A DNA stretch of 14,026 nucleotides from Conexibacteraceae bacterium (GTDB lineage: Bacteria; Actinomycetota; Thermoleophilia; Solirubrobacterales; Solirubrobacteraceae): positions 1 to 14,026 of the forward strand of contig WQWK01000022.1 of assembly GCA_009785395.1 (NCBI GenBank). The letters run 5' to 3'. Below are positions 1 through 6,179 of the stretch, in pieces. Each line of letters begins with the position of its first letter. Within the stretch, counting starts at the first letter, position 1. The notes beneath the pieces are model-generated. The model had not been told where the DNA came from, made no database searches, and saw only the letters and a program-made list of their open reading frames with translations. Position numbers and translations under genes: made by a program.

Positions 1-435
1 ACGATCCAGGAGGCGATGGAGAAGCAGATGCGGGCCGAGCGCGACCGCCGCGCCGCGATCCTCAACGCCGAGGGCATCAAGCAGTCGCAGATCCTCACAG
101 CCGAGGGTGAGCAGCGCGCCGCGGTGCTGACAGCCGAGGGTCAGAAGCAGGCGGCGATCCTGCGCGCCGAGGGCGAGGCGCAGGCGGTCCAGACCGTGTT
201 CGAGGCGATCCACGCCGCTGATCCCGATCCGAAGCTGCTCAGCTACCAGTATCTGCAGATGCTGCCGAAGCTGGCCGAGGGCAACGCCAACAAGGTGTTC
301 GTGATCCCGTCCGAGTTCTCCCAGGCGATCAGCCGGCTGGGCAACGTCTTCGGGCAGGGCGACAACGGATCGACCGGCCCAGCGGGGCCGGTCGCAGGCA
401 TCGAACCGGAATCCAAAGGGTCCGGCACCGAGTAG
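1..435 (+). CDS. SPFH/band-7 (stomatin/prohibitin-like) protein, C-terminal part
   Basis: The reading frame is open from the first base of the window, so the N-terminal membrane anchor and most of the SPFH domain lie upstream. The visible 144 residues begin in the charged helix that follows the band-7 domain. They then show an 11-residue periodic coiled-coil repeat with the tripeptide AEG at visible residues 23-25, 34-36, 45-47 and 56-58. After this comes the family's C-terminal segment with LLSYQYLQMLPKLAEG and VFVIPSEF, and a short Gly/Pro-rich disordered tail. Proteins of this family form large oligomeric rings or cages on the membrane and organise microdomains or partner proteases; no specific partner is visible here. 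A NfeD-like partner would be expected upstream, outside the window. The stop codon lies 44 bases before ffh, and the ffh start appears to have its own promoter, so co-transcription is not required. Identification as SPFH is strong; the exact subfamily cannot be fixed from the tail. Confidence 0.85.
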   Translation, partial: TIQEAMEKQMRAERDRRAAILNAEGIKQSQILTAEGEQRAAVLTAEGQKQAAILRAEGEAQAVQTVFEAIHAADPDPKLLSYQYLQMLPKLAEGNANKVFVIPSEFSQAISRLGNVFGQGDNGSTGPAGPVAGIEPESKGSGTE

Positions 436-465
436 GGTGCGCCCCGTATTTCCGGACGAACGCAC

Positions 466-479
466 TAGCCTGAATCTGA
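466..479 (+). promoter_or_regulatory. Candidate leaderless promoter of ffh (TAGCCT -10-like)
   Basis: The hexamer TAGCCT at 466-471 fits the actinobacterial -10 pattern TANNNT and ends 8 bases before the ATG at 480. A transcript starting 7-9 bases after it would begin at or next to the start codon. No Shine-Dalgarno sequence lies before the ATG, which agrees with leaderless translation. No good -35 is seen at 16-18 bp upstream. Confidence 0.4.
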
Positions 480-1811
480 ATGTTCGATTCACTCGCCGAG
501 AGGCTCCAGGCGACGCTCGCGGACGTGCGCGGGCACGGCACGCTGACCGAGGCCGACATCAACAGCGCCATGCGCGAGATCCGCCTCGCGCTGCTGGAGG
601 CCGACGTCAACTTCCAGGTGGTCAAGAGCTTTACCGGCGCGGTCAAGGAGCGGGCGTTGGGCGCCGACGTGATCGGGCAGCTGAATCCGGGGCAGCAGGT
701 GATCAAGATCGTCAACGACGAGCTGACCGCGCTGATGGGCGGCGAGTCCGCGGAGATCGAGTTCGCGTCGCGTCCGCCCACGGTGATTCTGATGGCCGGT
801 CTGCAGGGCTCCGGCAAGACGACCGCGACCGCGAAGCTCGCGCGCTATCTACGCGAGCAGTACAGCTCGTCGGTGGCGGTCGCGGCCTGCGACGTGTATC
901 GGCCCGCGGCGGTTGAGCAGCTGATCCAGGTCGGCACCCGCGCCGGCGCCGATGTCTACGAGCAGGGCACCGATCGCAACCCTGTGCAGATCGCCGCCTG
1001 GGCCCGTGACCGCGCGCAGACGGAGGGCAAGGACGTGCTGATCGTCGACACCAGCGGCCGCCTGCACGTCGACGCCGAGCTGATGCAGGAGCTCGCCGAC
1101 ATCAAGAAGGCGATCAAGCCGGATGCGGTGCTGCTCGTCGTCGACGCAATGACCGGCCAGGACGCGGTGCAGGTGGCGGAGCAGTTCGGCGAAACGGTCG
1201 ACTTCGACGGCGTGATCATGAGCAAGCTCGACGGCGATGCTCGCGGCGGCGCGGCGCTCTCTGTCAAGGCGATCACCGGCAAGCCGATCATGTACGCCTC
1301 CACCGGGGAGAAGCTCGACCAGTTCGAGCGGTTCCACCCCGACCGTATGGCCCAGCGGATCCTTGGCATGGGGGACGTGCTGTCACTGATCGAGCGCGCC
1401 AGTGACACCTATGACGAGGACCAGGCGCGCGAGCTGGAGCGCAAGTTCCGCAAGCAGGAGTTCGACCTCGACGACTTTCTGCAGCAGATGCGCCAGATCC
1501 GCCGGATGGGACCGCTGCAGAACCTGCTCGGCATGCTGCCCGGCGTCGGCAAGGAGCTGCGCGGGGTCAAGCTCGATGAGCGGGAGTTCGACCGGATCCA
1601 AGCGATCATCACCTCGATGACGCCTCAGGAGCGCCGCAACCCGGAGCTGATCAAGGGCTCGCGGCGGCTGCGGATCGCGAAGGGCTCGGGCACGAACGTG
1701 CAGGCCGTGAAGGCGCTGATCAAACAGTTCGAGCAGATGCGGAAGATGATGAAGGCCGTCGCTTCGGGCAAAACGCCGGATCTTCAGGCGATTATGCGTC
1801 AGGCACGCTAA
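480..1811 (+). CDS. ffh: Signal recognition particle protein Ffh (SRP54)
   Basis: Ffh binds SRP RNA and the signal sequence of nascent membrane and secreted proteins, and with FtsY delivers ribosomes to the Sec translocon by GTP hydrolysis. All 443 residues are present. The helical N domain covers about 1-90. The G domain has the P-loop GLQGSGKTT at 107-115, DVYRPAA at 138-144, DTSGR at 190-194 and the specificity motif SKLDGDARGGA at 248-258, followed by STGEK. The M domain covers about 310-443 and includes the SRP-RNA-binding stretch RRLRIAKGSG at 395-404 and methionine-rich helices near 420-440. The M domain ends soon after these helices, without the long Met/Gly tail seen in some actinobacterial Ffh. 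The gene leads the classical ffh-rpsP-khpA-rimM-trmD-rplS run; rpsP starts 12 bases after its stop. The ATG start has no Shine-Dalgarno but sits 8 bases after a TAGCCT box. Confidence 0.98.
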   Translation: MFDSLAERLQATLADVRGHGTLTEADINSAMREIRLALLEADVNFQVVKSFTGAVKERALGADVIGQLNPGQQVIKIVNDELTALMGGESAEIEFASRPPTVILMAGLQGSGKTTATAKLARYLREQYSSSVAVAACDVYRPAAVEQLIQVGTRAGADVYEQGTDRNPVQIAAWARDRAQTEGKDVLIVDTSGRLHVDAELMQELADIKKAIKPDAVLLVVDAMTGQDAVQVAEQFGETVDFDGVIMSKLDGDARGGAALSVKAITGKPIMYASTGEKLDQFERFHPDRMAQRILGMGDVLSLIERASDTYDEDQARELERKFRKQEFDLDDFLQQMRQIRRMGPLQNLLGMLPGVGKELRGVKLDEREFDRIQAIITSMTPQERRNPELIKGSRRLRIAKGSGTNVQAVKALIKQFEQMRKMMKAVASGKTPDLQAIMRQAR

Positions 1812-1823
1812 CCTGTCCCGTCT
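1809..1823 (+). promoter_or_regulatory. Candidate start-proximal promoter of rpsP (TAACCT)
   Basis: TAACCT at 1809-1814 overlaps the ffh stop codon and ends 9 bases before the rpsP ATG. It matches TANNNT and the TAGCCT found before ffh. No Shine-Dalgarno is present between the genes, so a very short or absent leader is plausible. No -35 is evident, and read-through from ffh may be the main source of rpsP mRNA. Confidence 0.3.
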
Positions 1824-2069
1824 ATGTCAGTGAGACTTCGACTAACGCGCGTCGGCGGACGCAAGAACCCCATCTGGCGGGTTGTCGTCGCCGATCAGCG
1901 CTCCAAGCGCGATGGTCGCGTGATCGAGACCGTCGGGCATTACAACGCACAGACCGAGCCGTCGACGATCGTGCTCGACGAGGCCAAGGTCAAGGACTGG
2001 CTCGCCCGTGGCGCCCAGCCCACCGACACGGTCAAGAAGCTTCTGCGCACGCAGGGCATCACCGGTTGA
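1824..2069 (+). CDS. rpsP: 30S ribosomal protein bS16
   Basis: bS16 is a small primary 16S rRNA-binding protein needed for assembly of the 5' domain of the 30S subunit. The 81-residue product has the full family pattern: the N-terminal [20 protein letters not shown], the central [21 protein letters not shown], and the C-terminal [17 protein letters not shown]. Length is normal for the family. The gene follows ffh by 12 bases, and its TGA stop overlaps the TTG start of khpA in a TTGA arrangement, which implies translational coupling. The KKLL end and lack of a long tail make this a minimal bS16. Confidence 0.98.
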   Translation: MSVRLRLTRVGGRKNPIWRVVVADQRSKRDGRVIETVGHYNAQTEPSTIVLDEAKVKDWLARGAQPTDTVKKLLRTQGITG

Positions 2070-2320
2070 GCAACGACACCTCCTCGCCACGCGATCTCCT
2101 CGAGTACCTAGCTCGTGGGCTCGTGGACGATCCTGACCGCGTAAAGGTCAGCGAGGTGCGTGAGGACGGCGGCAGCGTCGTCCTCGAGCTCTCCGTCGCC
2201 CAGGACGATTACGGCAACGTGATCGGCCGCGGCGGACGGACGGCGTCCGCGTTGCGGACCGTGGTAAAGAGCGCGGCGATGCGGCACGGGCACCGCGTCT
2301 TCGTCGACATTGTCGACTGA
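2066..2320 (+). CDS. khpA: KH-domain RNA-binding protein KhpA
   Basis: This is a single type-II KH domain of 84 residues. The RNA-binding GXXG loop is visible as [16 protein letters not shown], near residues 50-65. In firmicutes KhpA pairs with KhpB and affects cell wall and division genes after transcription; in actinobacteria the same small gene sits between rpsP and rimM and is thought to act in ribosome or RNA metabolism. The start is TTG, sharing TGA with the rpsP stop (TTGA, 4-base overlap). There is no separate ribosome binding site, so re-initiation by the ribosome finishing rpsP is likely. The N-terminal [19 protein letters not shown] is typical of the family. Only the precise target RNAs are unknown. 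Confidence 0.93.
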   Translation: MSNDTSSPRDLLEYLARGLVDDPDRVKVSEVREDGGSVVLELSVAQDDYGNVIGRGGRTASALRTVVKSAAMRHGHRVFVDIVD

Positions 2321-2336
2321 CCCTGAGGCTCGGGGC

Positions 2337-2846
2337 GTGGCTGACGCGGCCGCGGATCAGAAGTGGCTTCACGCAGGGCGTGTCGGGCGGCCGCATGGGC
2401 TCGACGGCAGCTTCCTTGTGGCGGATCCGAGCCCACAGCTGCTGGAAGCCGCTGAGAAGGTCGTGCTCGCGGGCCTGGAGCGCGTGATCGAGCGTCGCGC
2501 CGGGCACGCGCGGCGCATGATCCTGCGCGTGGAGGGATGCGCCGACCGCGATGCGGCGGTGGCGCTGCAGGGTCAGGAGCTGCTGGTCGACCGCGCGTAT
2601 GCACCGGCGCTAGAGCAGGACGAATGGTGGGCGGAGGACCTCGAGGGTTGCGCCGTGCGCGACGGCGAGCGTCACGTCGGCACGGTTGCCCGGCTGCTGG
2701 CGCTGCCCTCCTGCGAGGTGCTGGAGGTCGAGCGCCCGGGAGGCGGCGATGCGCTACTGGTGCCGCTCGTCTCGGACGCGGTACGGATGGTGGACCTCGA
2801 GCAGGGTGAGATCGACATCGACCTGGAGTTCCTGGGCGAGGAGTGA
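2337..2846 (+). CDS. rimM: Ribosome maturation factor RimM
   Basis: RimM binds bS16/uS19 areas of the pre-30S particle and helps mature the 16S rRNA 3' domain. The product has the N-terminal RimM beta-barrel, with the signature GRVGRPHGLDGSFLV soon after the start, and a C-terminal PRC-barrel running from WWAEDLEGCAVRDG to DIDLEFLGEE. I chose the GTG at 2337 (169 residues) because GAGG at 2325-2328 lies 8 bases before it. An in-frame TTG at 2310 would give 178 residues and an 11-base overlap with khpA, but has no Shine-Dalgarno; either is possible. It sits four bases before trmD, its usual neighbour. The sequence between the two barrels is poor in conserved features but normal in length. Confidence 0.95.
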   Translation: MADAAADQKWLHAGRVGRPHGLDGSFLVADPSPQLLEAAEKVVLAGLERVIERRAGHARRMILRVEGCADRDAAVALQGQELLVDRAYAPALEQDEWWAEDLEGCAVRDGERHVGTVARLLALPSCEVLEVERPGGGDALLVPLVSDAVRMVDLEQGEIDIDLEFLGEE

Positions 2847-2850
2847 GCTG

Positions 2851-3585
2851 ATGGAGATCGATGTGTTCACGCTGTTCCCCGAGGCATTCGAGTGGTTCGA
2901 GTCCCAGCGCCACGTCCGCAACGCGCTGATGGAGGGGCATCGGCTCGGCTACGTGAACTACCGCGACCACACGCCGTTGACGGGCGGCCAGGTCGACGAC
3001 ACGCCGTTCGGCGGCGGCGCCGGGATGGTGCTGCGGGTGGACGTCGTCGAGGCGGCTTTGCGTGCGCATTACGGCGCCGACCCGACCGAGGTGCGCAACG
3101 GGCGGCGGATCCTGGCGCTGACACCGGGCGGGCGGGTGCTGGACGATGCTCTCGTCGACGAGCTCGCTGCGGAACCGGCACTGACGCTGCTGTGTGGTCG
3201 CTACGAAGGGTTCGACGAGCGCATCGTCGAGCACTTCGCCACTGACAGGCTCTCGATCGGCCGCTATGTGCTGGCCGGCGGCGAACTGGCGGCGATGGTC
3301 GTCTGCGACGCGATCCTGCGCAAACAGCCCGGGGCGCTCGGCCACGAGGAGTCGGCGCAAGAGGAATCCTTCAGTCAGGCGCTCGACGGCGCGCCCGAAT
3401 ATCCGCACTACACGCGCCCGGCCTCATACCGCGGCTGGAATGTGCCTGATGTCCTGCTCTCCGGGCATCACGCCAATATCCGCGAGTGGCGACTGGAGCA
3501 GGCGCGTTTGCGGGACGTGCGGTCCTCCAGCTCGGGTTCGGGTCCGAGTTGGACTCCGGATTCGACTCCGGGTTCGCTACCATAG
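2851..3585 (+). CDS. trmD: tRNA (guanine37-N1)-methyltransferase TrmD
   Basis: TrmD transfers a methyl group from S-adenosylmethionine to G37 next to the anticodon, which prevents +1 frameshifting. The 244-residue product shows the trefoil-knot SAM site: LCGRYEGFDER at 114-124 and SIGRYVLAGGELA at 135-147. It also has the N-terminal DVFTLFPEAF, TPFGGGAGMV at 52-60, and the tRNA-binding PHYTRPASYRGW and VPDVLLSGHHANIREWR. At residue 172, where alignment by eye to E. coli TrmD places the general-base Asp169 (TEDSF), this protein reads EESF, so a Glu stands in for Asp. The end is unusual: the usual C-terminal basic helix is replaced after RLRDVR by a Ser/Gly/Pro tail at residues 225-244, encoded in part by a 12-bp tandem duplication. 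The ATG start lies 4 bases after rimM. Confidence 0.97.
   Translation: MEIDVFTLFPEAFEWFESQRHVRNALMEGHRLGYVNYRDHTPLTGGQVDDTPFGGGAGMVLRVDVVEAALRAHYGADPTEVRNGRRILALTPGGRVLDDALVDELAAEPALTLLCGRYEGFDERIVEHFATDRLSIGRYVLAGGELAAMVVCDAILRKQPGALGHEESAQEESFSQALDGAPEYPHYTRPASYRGWNVPDVLLSGHHANIREWRLEQARLRDVRSSSSGSGPSWTPDSTPGSLP
3553..3576 (+). repeat. 12-bp imperfect tandem duplication at the 3' end of trmD
   Basis: ACTCCGGATTCG at 3553-3564 is followed directly by ACTCCGGGTTCG at 3565-3576, with one mismatch. The surrounding bases 3530-3552 contain further related TCGGG/TCCG steps. The duplication encodes part of the low-complexity TrmD tail and lies just before the rplS leader. Confidence 0.7.
3578..3583 (+). 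promoter_or_regulatory. Weak candidate -10 for rplS (TACCAT)
   Basis: TACCAT overlaps the trmD stop codon and fits TANNNT. It would give a leader of roughly 78 bases before the rplS ATG, containing a small hairpin with arms GCCGG and CCGGC at 3641-3655. No convincing -35 lies at 16-18 bp, so this is only a possibility. Confidence 0.22.
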
Positions 3586-3668
3586 GCCGCCGCGCGCTCT
3601 TCAGCTGCGCAATTCTTTCTGTCCGTTTCTGACCCGAGATGCCGGTGCTGCCGGCAAACGAACGAGCC

Positions 3669-4283
3669 ATGAGCACTGTCATCGAAACCTTGGAGCGCGC
3701 ACAGCTCCGCCGAGTTCCGCAGTTCGACGCTGGTGACCGCCTGCGTGTCCATTTCCAGGTGATTGAGGGCACCCGCCGCCGCACCCAGGTCTTCGAGGGC
3801 GTTGTGATCAAGCGCCAGGGCCATGGCGCGCGCGAGACCTTCACCGTCCGCAAGACGTCCTTCGGCGTCGGTGTGGAGCGCACGTTCCCCGTGCACTCAC
3901 CGAAGATCGAGAAGATCGAGATCGCGGCCCGCGGCGACGTCAGGCGCGCCAAGCTCTACTACCTGCGTGACCGTGTCGGCAAGCGTGCCCGCGTGCGTGA
4001 GCGCCGCAACACCGGTCCGGAGGAAGTGATCCAGCGCGAGCTGCTGCACGGCGCGGCTTTCGCCGAGGTTGAGGCGCCTGCCGAGACTGAGGCCGCCGTT
4101 GAGCCCGAGGCTCCTGAGGCCGCTGCCGAGGCTGAGGCTCCTGAGGCCGCTGCCGAGGCTGAGGCTCCCGAAGCCGCTGCCGAGGTCGAGACGCCTGAGC
4201 CGGAGGCCGCTGAGGCCGAGGCCGGTGAGGCCGCGCCCGAGTCGTCTGACGCCGACGCCACCGCGCCGGCGGACGAGGCATAG
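3669..4283 (+). CDS. rplS: 50S ribosomal protein bL19 with long acidic C-terminal tail
   Basis: bL19 sits at the 30S-50S interface of the large subunit. The first 115 or so residues are a complete bL19: [52 protein letters not shown] and [23 protein letters not shown] typical bL19 ends here, but this one runs to 204 residues. The extra part, about residues 130-204, is made of Glu, Ala and Pro, including three copies of a nine-residue [13 protein letters not shown] unit. The tail has strong negative charge and is probably disordered. I start at ATG 3669 (MSTVIE) because it matches the family; an in-frame ATG at 3639 would add ten residues and has no better ribosome binding site. An 83-base leader separates it from trmD. 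The tail's role is unknown; similar acidic extensions on ribosomal proteins occur in some actinobacteria. Confidence 0.96.
   Translation: MSTVIETLERAQLRRVPQFDAGDRLRVHFQVIEGTRRRTQVFEGVVIKRQGHGARETFTVRKTSFGVGVERTFPVHSPKIEKIEIAARGDVRRAKLYYLRDRVGKRARVRERRNTGPEEVIQRELLHGAAFAEVEAPAETEAAVEPEAPEAAAEAEAPEAAAEAEAPEAAAEVETPEPEAAEAEAGEAAPESSDADATAPADEA
4107..4187 (+). repeat. 27-bp tandem repeat, three copies, inside the rplS tail
   Basis: Copies lie at 4107-4133, 4134-4160 and 4161-4187. The first two are identical. The third differs at a few bases, including silent changes. Each copy encodes one nine-residue Glu/Ala/Pro unit, so the repeat is in frame and could change in copy number without breaking rplS. 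Confidence 0.9.
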
Positions 4284-4308
4284 AGCAGCCCGGAGAAGGG
4301 CGCTCTGG

Positions 4309-4950
4309 ATGCCTCTGATGGCTGCCACGAGCAAGAAGCCGAAGCGCAAGAAGGGTCCGGTCGCCAACGTCGTCGAGCTGGTGCTGACGGTGGCGGTCGC
4401 GGTCGGATTGGCACTGCTGATCCAGGCCGTGCTCGTGAAGCCGTACCGGATCCCGACAGGATCGATGATCCCGACCCTGGCGATCGGCCAGCGGATCCTC
4501 GTCAATCGCCTCGACACGTCTCCGGGGCTGGGGGACATCGTCGTCTTCCATCCGCCGGCCGGGGCCGACGTGACCCCCAACGCGATCTGCGAGAACCACG
4601 CTCAGGGTCCGGGTCAGCCGCAGCCCTGCGACGAGGGAACCCCGGCGGAGTCCAAGCAGACGTTCGTCAAGCGTGTCGTCGGGCTGCCCGGCGACCATCT
4701 GCGGATCACCAATGGCCACGTTTGGCGCAACGGCGTTCAGGAAACGGGCTCCTATATCCAGCCCTGCCTCGACAGCACCGTCTGCACGTTCCCACAGCAG
4801 ATCACGGTTCCCGCCGGGGAGTACTACATGATGGGTGACAACCGTGGGAACTCCGACGACAGCCGTTTCTGGGGTCCGGTCCCGCAGAAGTGGATCATCG
4901 GCGTCGCCTTCGCGACGTACTGGCCGATCGACCGGATCGGCTTCTTCTAA
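4309..4950 (+). CDS. lepB: Signal peptidase I (type I leader peptidase)
   Basis: This membrane serine protease removes signal peptides from Sec and Tat substrates on the outer face of the membrane. The 213-residue protein has a basic N-terminus (SKKPKRKKG), one membrane helix at about 18-43, and the catalytic serine in PTGSMIPTL (S52). The catalytic lysine is in FVKRVVGLPGD (K121), and the conserved box GDNRGNSDDSRFWG lies near the end. Between boxes C and D there is an insertion with cysteines C94 and C107, and a later pair sits in PCLDSTVC; these could form extracytoplasmic disulfides. The ATG at 4309 is chosen because GGAGAAGGG at 4292-4300 is a good ribosome binding site 8 bases upstream; a second ATG at 4318 is in frame. 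It follows rplS by 25 bases and precedes rnhB by 21 bases, a common rplS-lepB-rnhB order. Confidence 0.97.
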   Translation: MPLMAATSKKPKRKKGPVANVVELVLTVAVAVGLALLIQAVLVKPYRIPTGSMIPTLAIGQRILVNRLDTSPGLGDIVVFHPPAGADVTPNAICENHAQGPGQPQPCDEGTPAESKQTFVKRVVGLPGDHLRITNGHVWRNGVQETGSYIQPCLDSTVCTFPQQITVPAGEYYMMGDNRGNSDDSRFWGPVPQKWIIGVAFATYWPIDRIGFF

Positions 4951-4971
4951 GCCCCAGGCTTCGGCGCCCCG

Positions 4972-5622
4972 ATGAAGCGGCCCAAGAAGCCGGGACCCAA
5001 GCTGTTCGCCCACGATCGGGCGCTTGGGGTCCGCTTTGTGGCGGGCGCTGACGAGGCCGGCCGCGGCTGCCTCGCGGGTCCGCTTGTCGCAGCCGCTGTG
5101 ATGTTCGACACCGAGCGCCTGCGCCGCGAGGACATCCGCGCGCTCGCGGGGCTGAACGACTCGAAGCTTCAGACCCCAGCAGCGCGCGCGGCGCTCTATC
5201 CCGTGATCCTGCGGGTCGCTGCGAAGGTCTCGATCGTCTCCCGCTGCGCCTCGGGGATCGACGCCCGAGGGCTGCACGTCACCAACCTGGCGGCGCTGCG
5301 CGAGGCCCTGGACAACGTCGCCTGCGACGGCGCGATCTGCCTCAGCGACGGCTTCAATCTGGGTGACATCGGTCACGAGCACCGTGCGGTGATCAGGGGC
5401 GACGCGACCAGCGCCGCGATCGCTGCGGCGTCCGTCCTGGCCAAGGAGACCCGCGACCGGTACATGCGTCGCGTCGGCGAGCGCAACCCCGGCTGGGGCT
5501 TCGCCGAGCACGTCGGCTATGCCTCGCCCGAACACCGCAGCGCAATCCAGCGCCTCGGTGTCACGCCGCTGCACCGCCTCTCGTTCCAGTCGGCGGCCTA
5601 TCAGCAACTGACGCTCGGCTGA
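4972..5622 (+). CDS. rnhB: Ribonuclease HII
   Basis: RNase HII cuts RNA in RNA:DNA hybrids and starts removal of single ribonucleotides from DNA. The 216-residue product carries the active-site motif AGADEAGRGCLAGPL with D27 and E28, NDSK at 62-65, and the third acidic residue D126 in CLSDGF. IAAASVLAKETRDRYM follows near 150-164; the fourth acidic ligand is either D144 or D162, which I cannot settle without an alignment. The C-terminal GYASPEHRSAIQRLGVTPLHRLSF is typical. The ATG lies 21 bases after lepB with no obvious Shine-Dalgarno. The N-terminus has a short basic lead (KRPKKPGPK). It is the last plus-strand gene before the convergent yraN. Confidence 0.97.
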   Translation: MKRPKKPGPKLFAHDRALGVRFVAGADEAGRGCLAGPLVAAAVMFDTERLRREDIRALAGLNDSKLQTPAARAALYPVILRVAAKVSIVSRCASGIDARGLHVTNLAALREALDNVACDGAICLSDGFNLGDIGHEHRAVIRGDATSAAIAAASVLAKETRDRYMRRVGERNPGWGFAEHVGYASPEHRSAIQRLGVTPLHRLSFQSAAYQQLTLG

Positions 5623-5638
5623 GCCCGGCACGGCTCTG

Positions 5639-5658
5639 GCCCGAGACGCCGCTCGGGC
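5639..5658. terminator. Hairpin between convergent rnhB and yraN
   Basis: Arms GCCCGAG (5639-5645) and CTCGGGC (5652-5658) pair perfectly around a 6-base loop. A wider dyad TGAGCCCG/CGGGCTCA at 5620-5627 and 5654-5661 overlaps both stop codons. The position between two converging genes fits a shared terminator, but neither strand has a clear T-run after it, so intrinsic termination is not certain. Confidence 0.45.
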
Positions 5659-6033
5659 TCAAAACGCCGCCTCGATGTGGTCGAGGCGGACCAGCCTGCC
5701 CTCCGGGTCGACCGTTACCCCGATCGCATCGAAGCGCAGGTCGCTCACGCGGGGGTGGTCGGCGCGGTCTCGCAGCCAGCGGCCGGCGAGGCTGCGAACC
5801 TGGGCGCGCTTGCGCGGGTGCACGGACTCCAGCGGGTCGCGGCCGGCGCGGTTGGCGACGCGGCACTTCACCTCGCAGAAGATGATGGCGCGCCCGTCGA
5901 ACGCCACGATGTCGAGCTCTCCCCAGCGCGTGCGGTAGTTGCGCTCGAGGATCTGCAGGCCTCGGCGGGTGAGGTGGTCGGCTGCGAACTGTTCGCCGGC
6001 AGCCCCGATTCGGCGGCGTCTGTCATTGGGCAT
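5659..6033 (-). CDS. yraN: YraN-family (UPF0102) nuclease-fold protein
   Basis: This 124-residue protein has the features of UPF0102, a family with a PD-(D/E)XK-like nuclease fold: E14 in IGAAGEQFAADHL, the acidic motif GELDIV (D41) and the E-X-K motif CEVKCR (E54, K56). The later PLESVHPRKRAQVRSLAGRWL is also typical. Its biochemical role is unproven. In many bacteria yraN lies in line between rnhB and comM; here it is turned round, converging on rnhB and diverging from comM. The ATG at 6033 matches the family length. GGAGG lies only one base before it, too close to act as a normal ribosome binding site, while a TAGCTT box ends 7 bases upstream, so leaderless translation is likelier. An upstream in-frame ATG at 6057 would add eight residues (MCGRSFGG) and overlap the promoter-like repeat, so I did not use it. 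Confidence 0.9.
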   Translation of the reverse strand: MPNDRRRRIGAAGEQFAADHLTRRGLQILERNYRTRWGELDIVAFDGRAIIFCEVKCRVANRAGRDPLESVHPRKRAQVRSLAGRWLRDRADHPRVSDLRFDAIGVTVDPEGRLVRLDHIEAAF

Positions 6034-6062
6034 GCCTCCGAAGCTACGTCCACACATGTCAC
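6034..6062 (-). promoter_or_regulatory. Candidate leaderless promoter of yraN, mirror copy of the comM promoter
   Basis: On the minus strand TAGCTT (plus positions 6041-6046) is followed by the 7 bases CGGAGGC and the ATG. An ACATGTGT element (plus 6052-6059) lies 5 bases upstream of the hexamer. The same arrangement stands before comM. No -35 matching TTGACA is visible. Confidence 0.5.
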
Positions 6063-6150
6063 GTCTCTGTGTCGTGGTGTGACGAAAGTGCAAAAAGTGG
6101 CGTGGCGGGGAGCGAGATTTCACAGAGTCGTGACACCGCGTGAGAGTTCC

Positions 6151-6179
6151 GTCACACATGTGGCCGTAGCTTCGGAGGC
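6151..6179 (+). promoter_or_regulatory. Candidate leaderless promoter of comM-dprA
   Basis: TAGCTT at 6167-6172 is followed by 7 bases and the ATG at 6180, so a transcript would begin at or very near the start codon. The palindrome CACATGTG at 6155-6162 lies 4 bases upstream of the hexamer, in the -10/-35 spacer where a regulator could bind. No consensus -35 is seen. Confidence 0.5.

Noticed and set aside
2209..3408. Minus-strand open frame of 399 codons opposite rimM and trmD
   Set aside because: It lies opposite two certain genes and reads as Arg/Pro/Ala-rich filler, typical of antisense frames in high-GC DNA.
3586..3668. A ribosomal-protein leader riboregulator for rplS
   Set aside because: Only a 5-bp hairpin (3641-3655) is visible and I cannot match a known L19 leader structure.
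3940..5631. A long open frame on the minus strand (563 codons) opposite rplS, lepB and rnhB
   Set aside because: It is an antisense shadow of three well-recognised genes in GC-rich DNA, has low-complexity Arg-rich sequence, and no family resemblance.
6035..6039. GGAGG before yraN (and its twin before comM, 6174-6178) as a Shine-Dalgarno
   Set aside because: Only one base separates it from the ATG, too close for pairing with 16S rRNA during normal initiation; it is better read as part of the duplicated leaderless start unit.
6063..6164. A CRP-like or PafBC-like operator in the yraN/comM region
   Set aside because: GTGA-N8-TCAC at 6140-6155 has the wrong spacing for CRP, and GTCACAC to TAGCTT does not match the PafBC-type motif in sequence or spacing.
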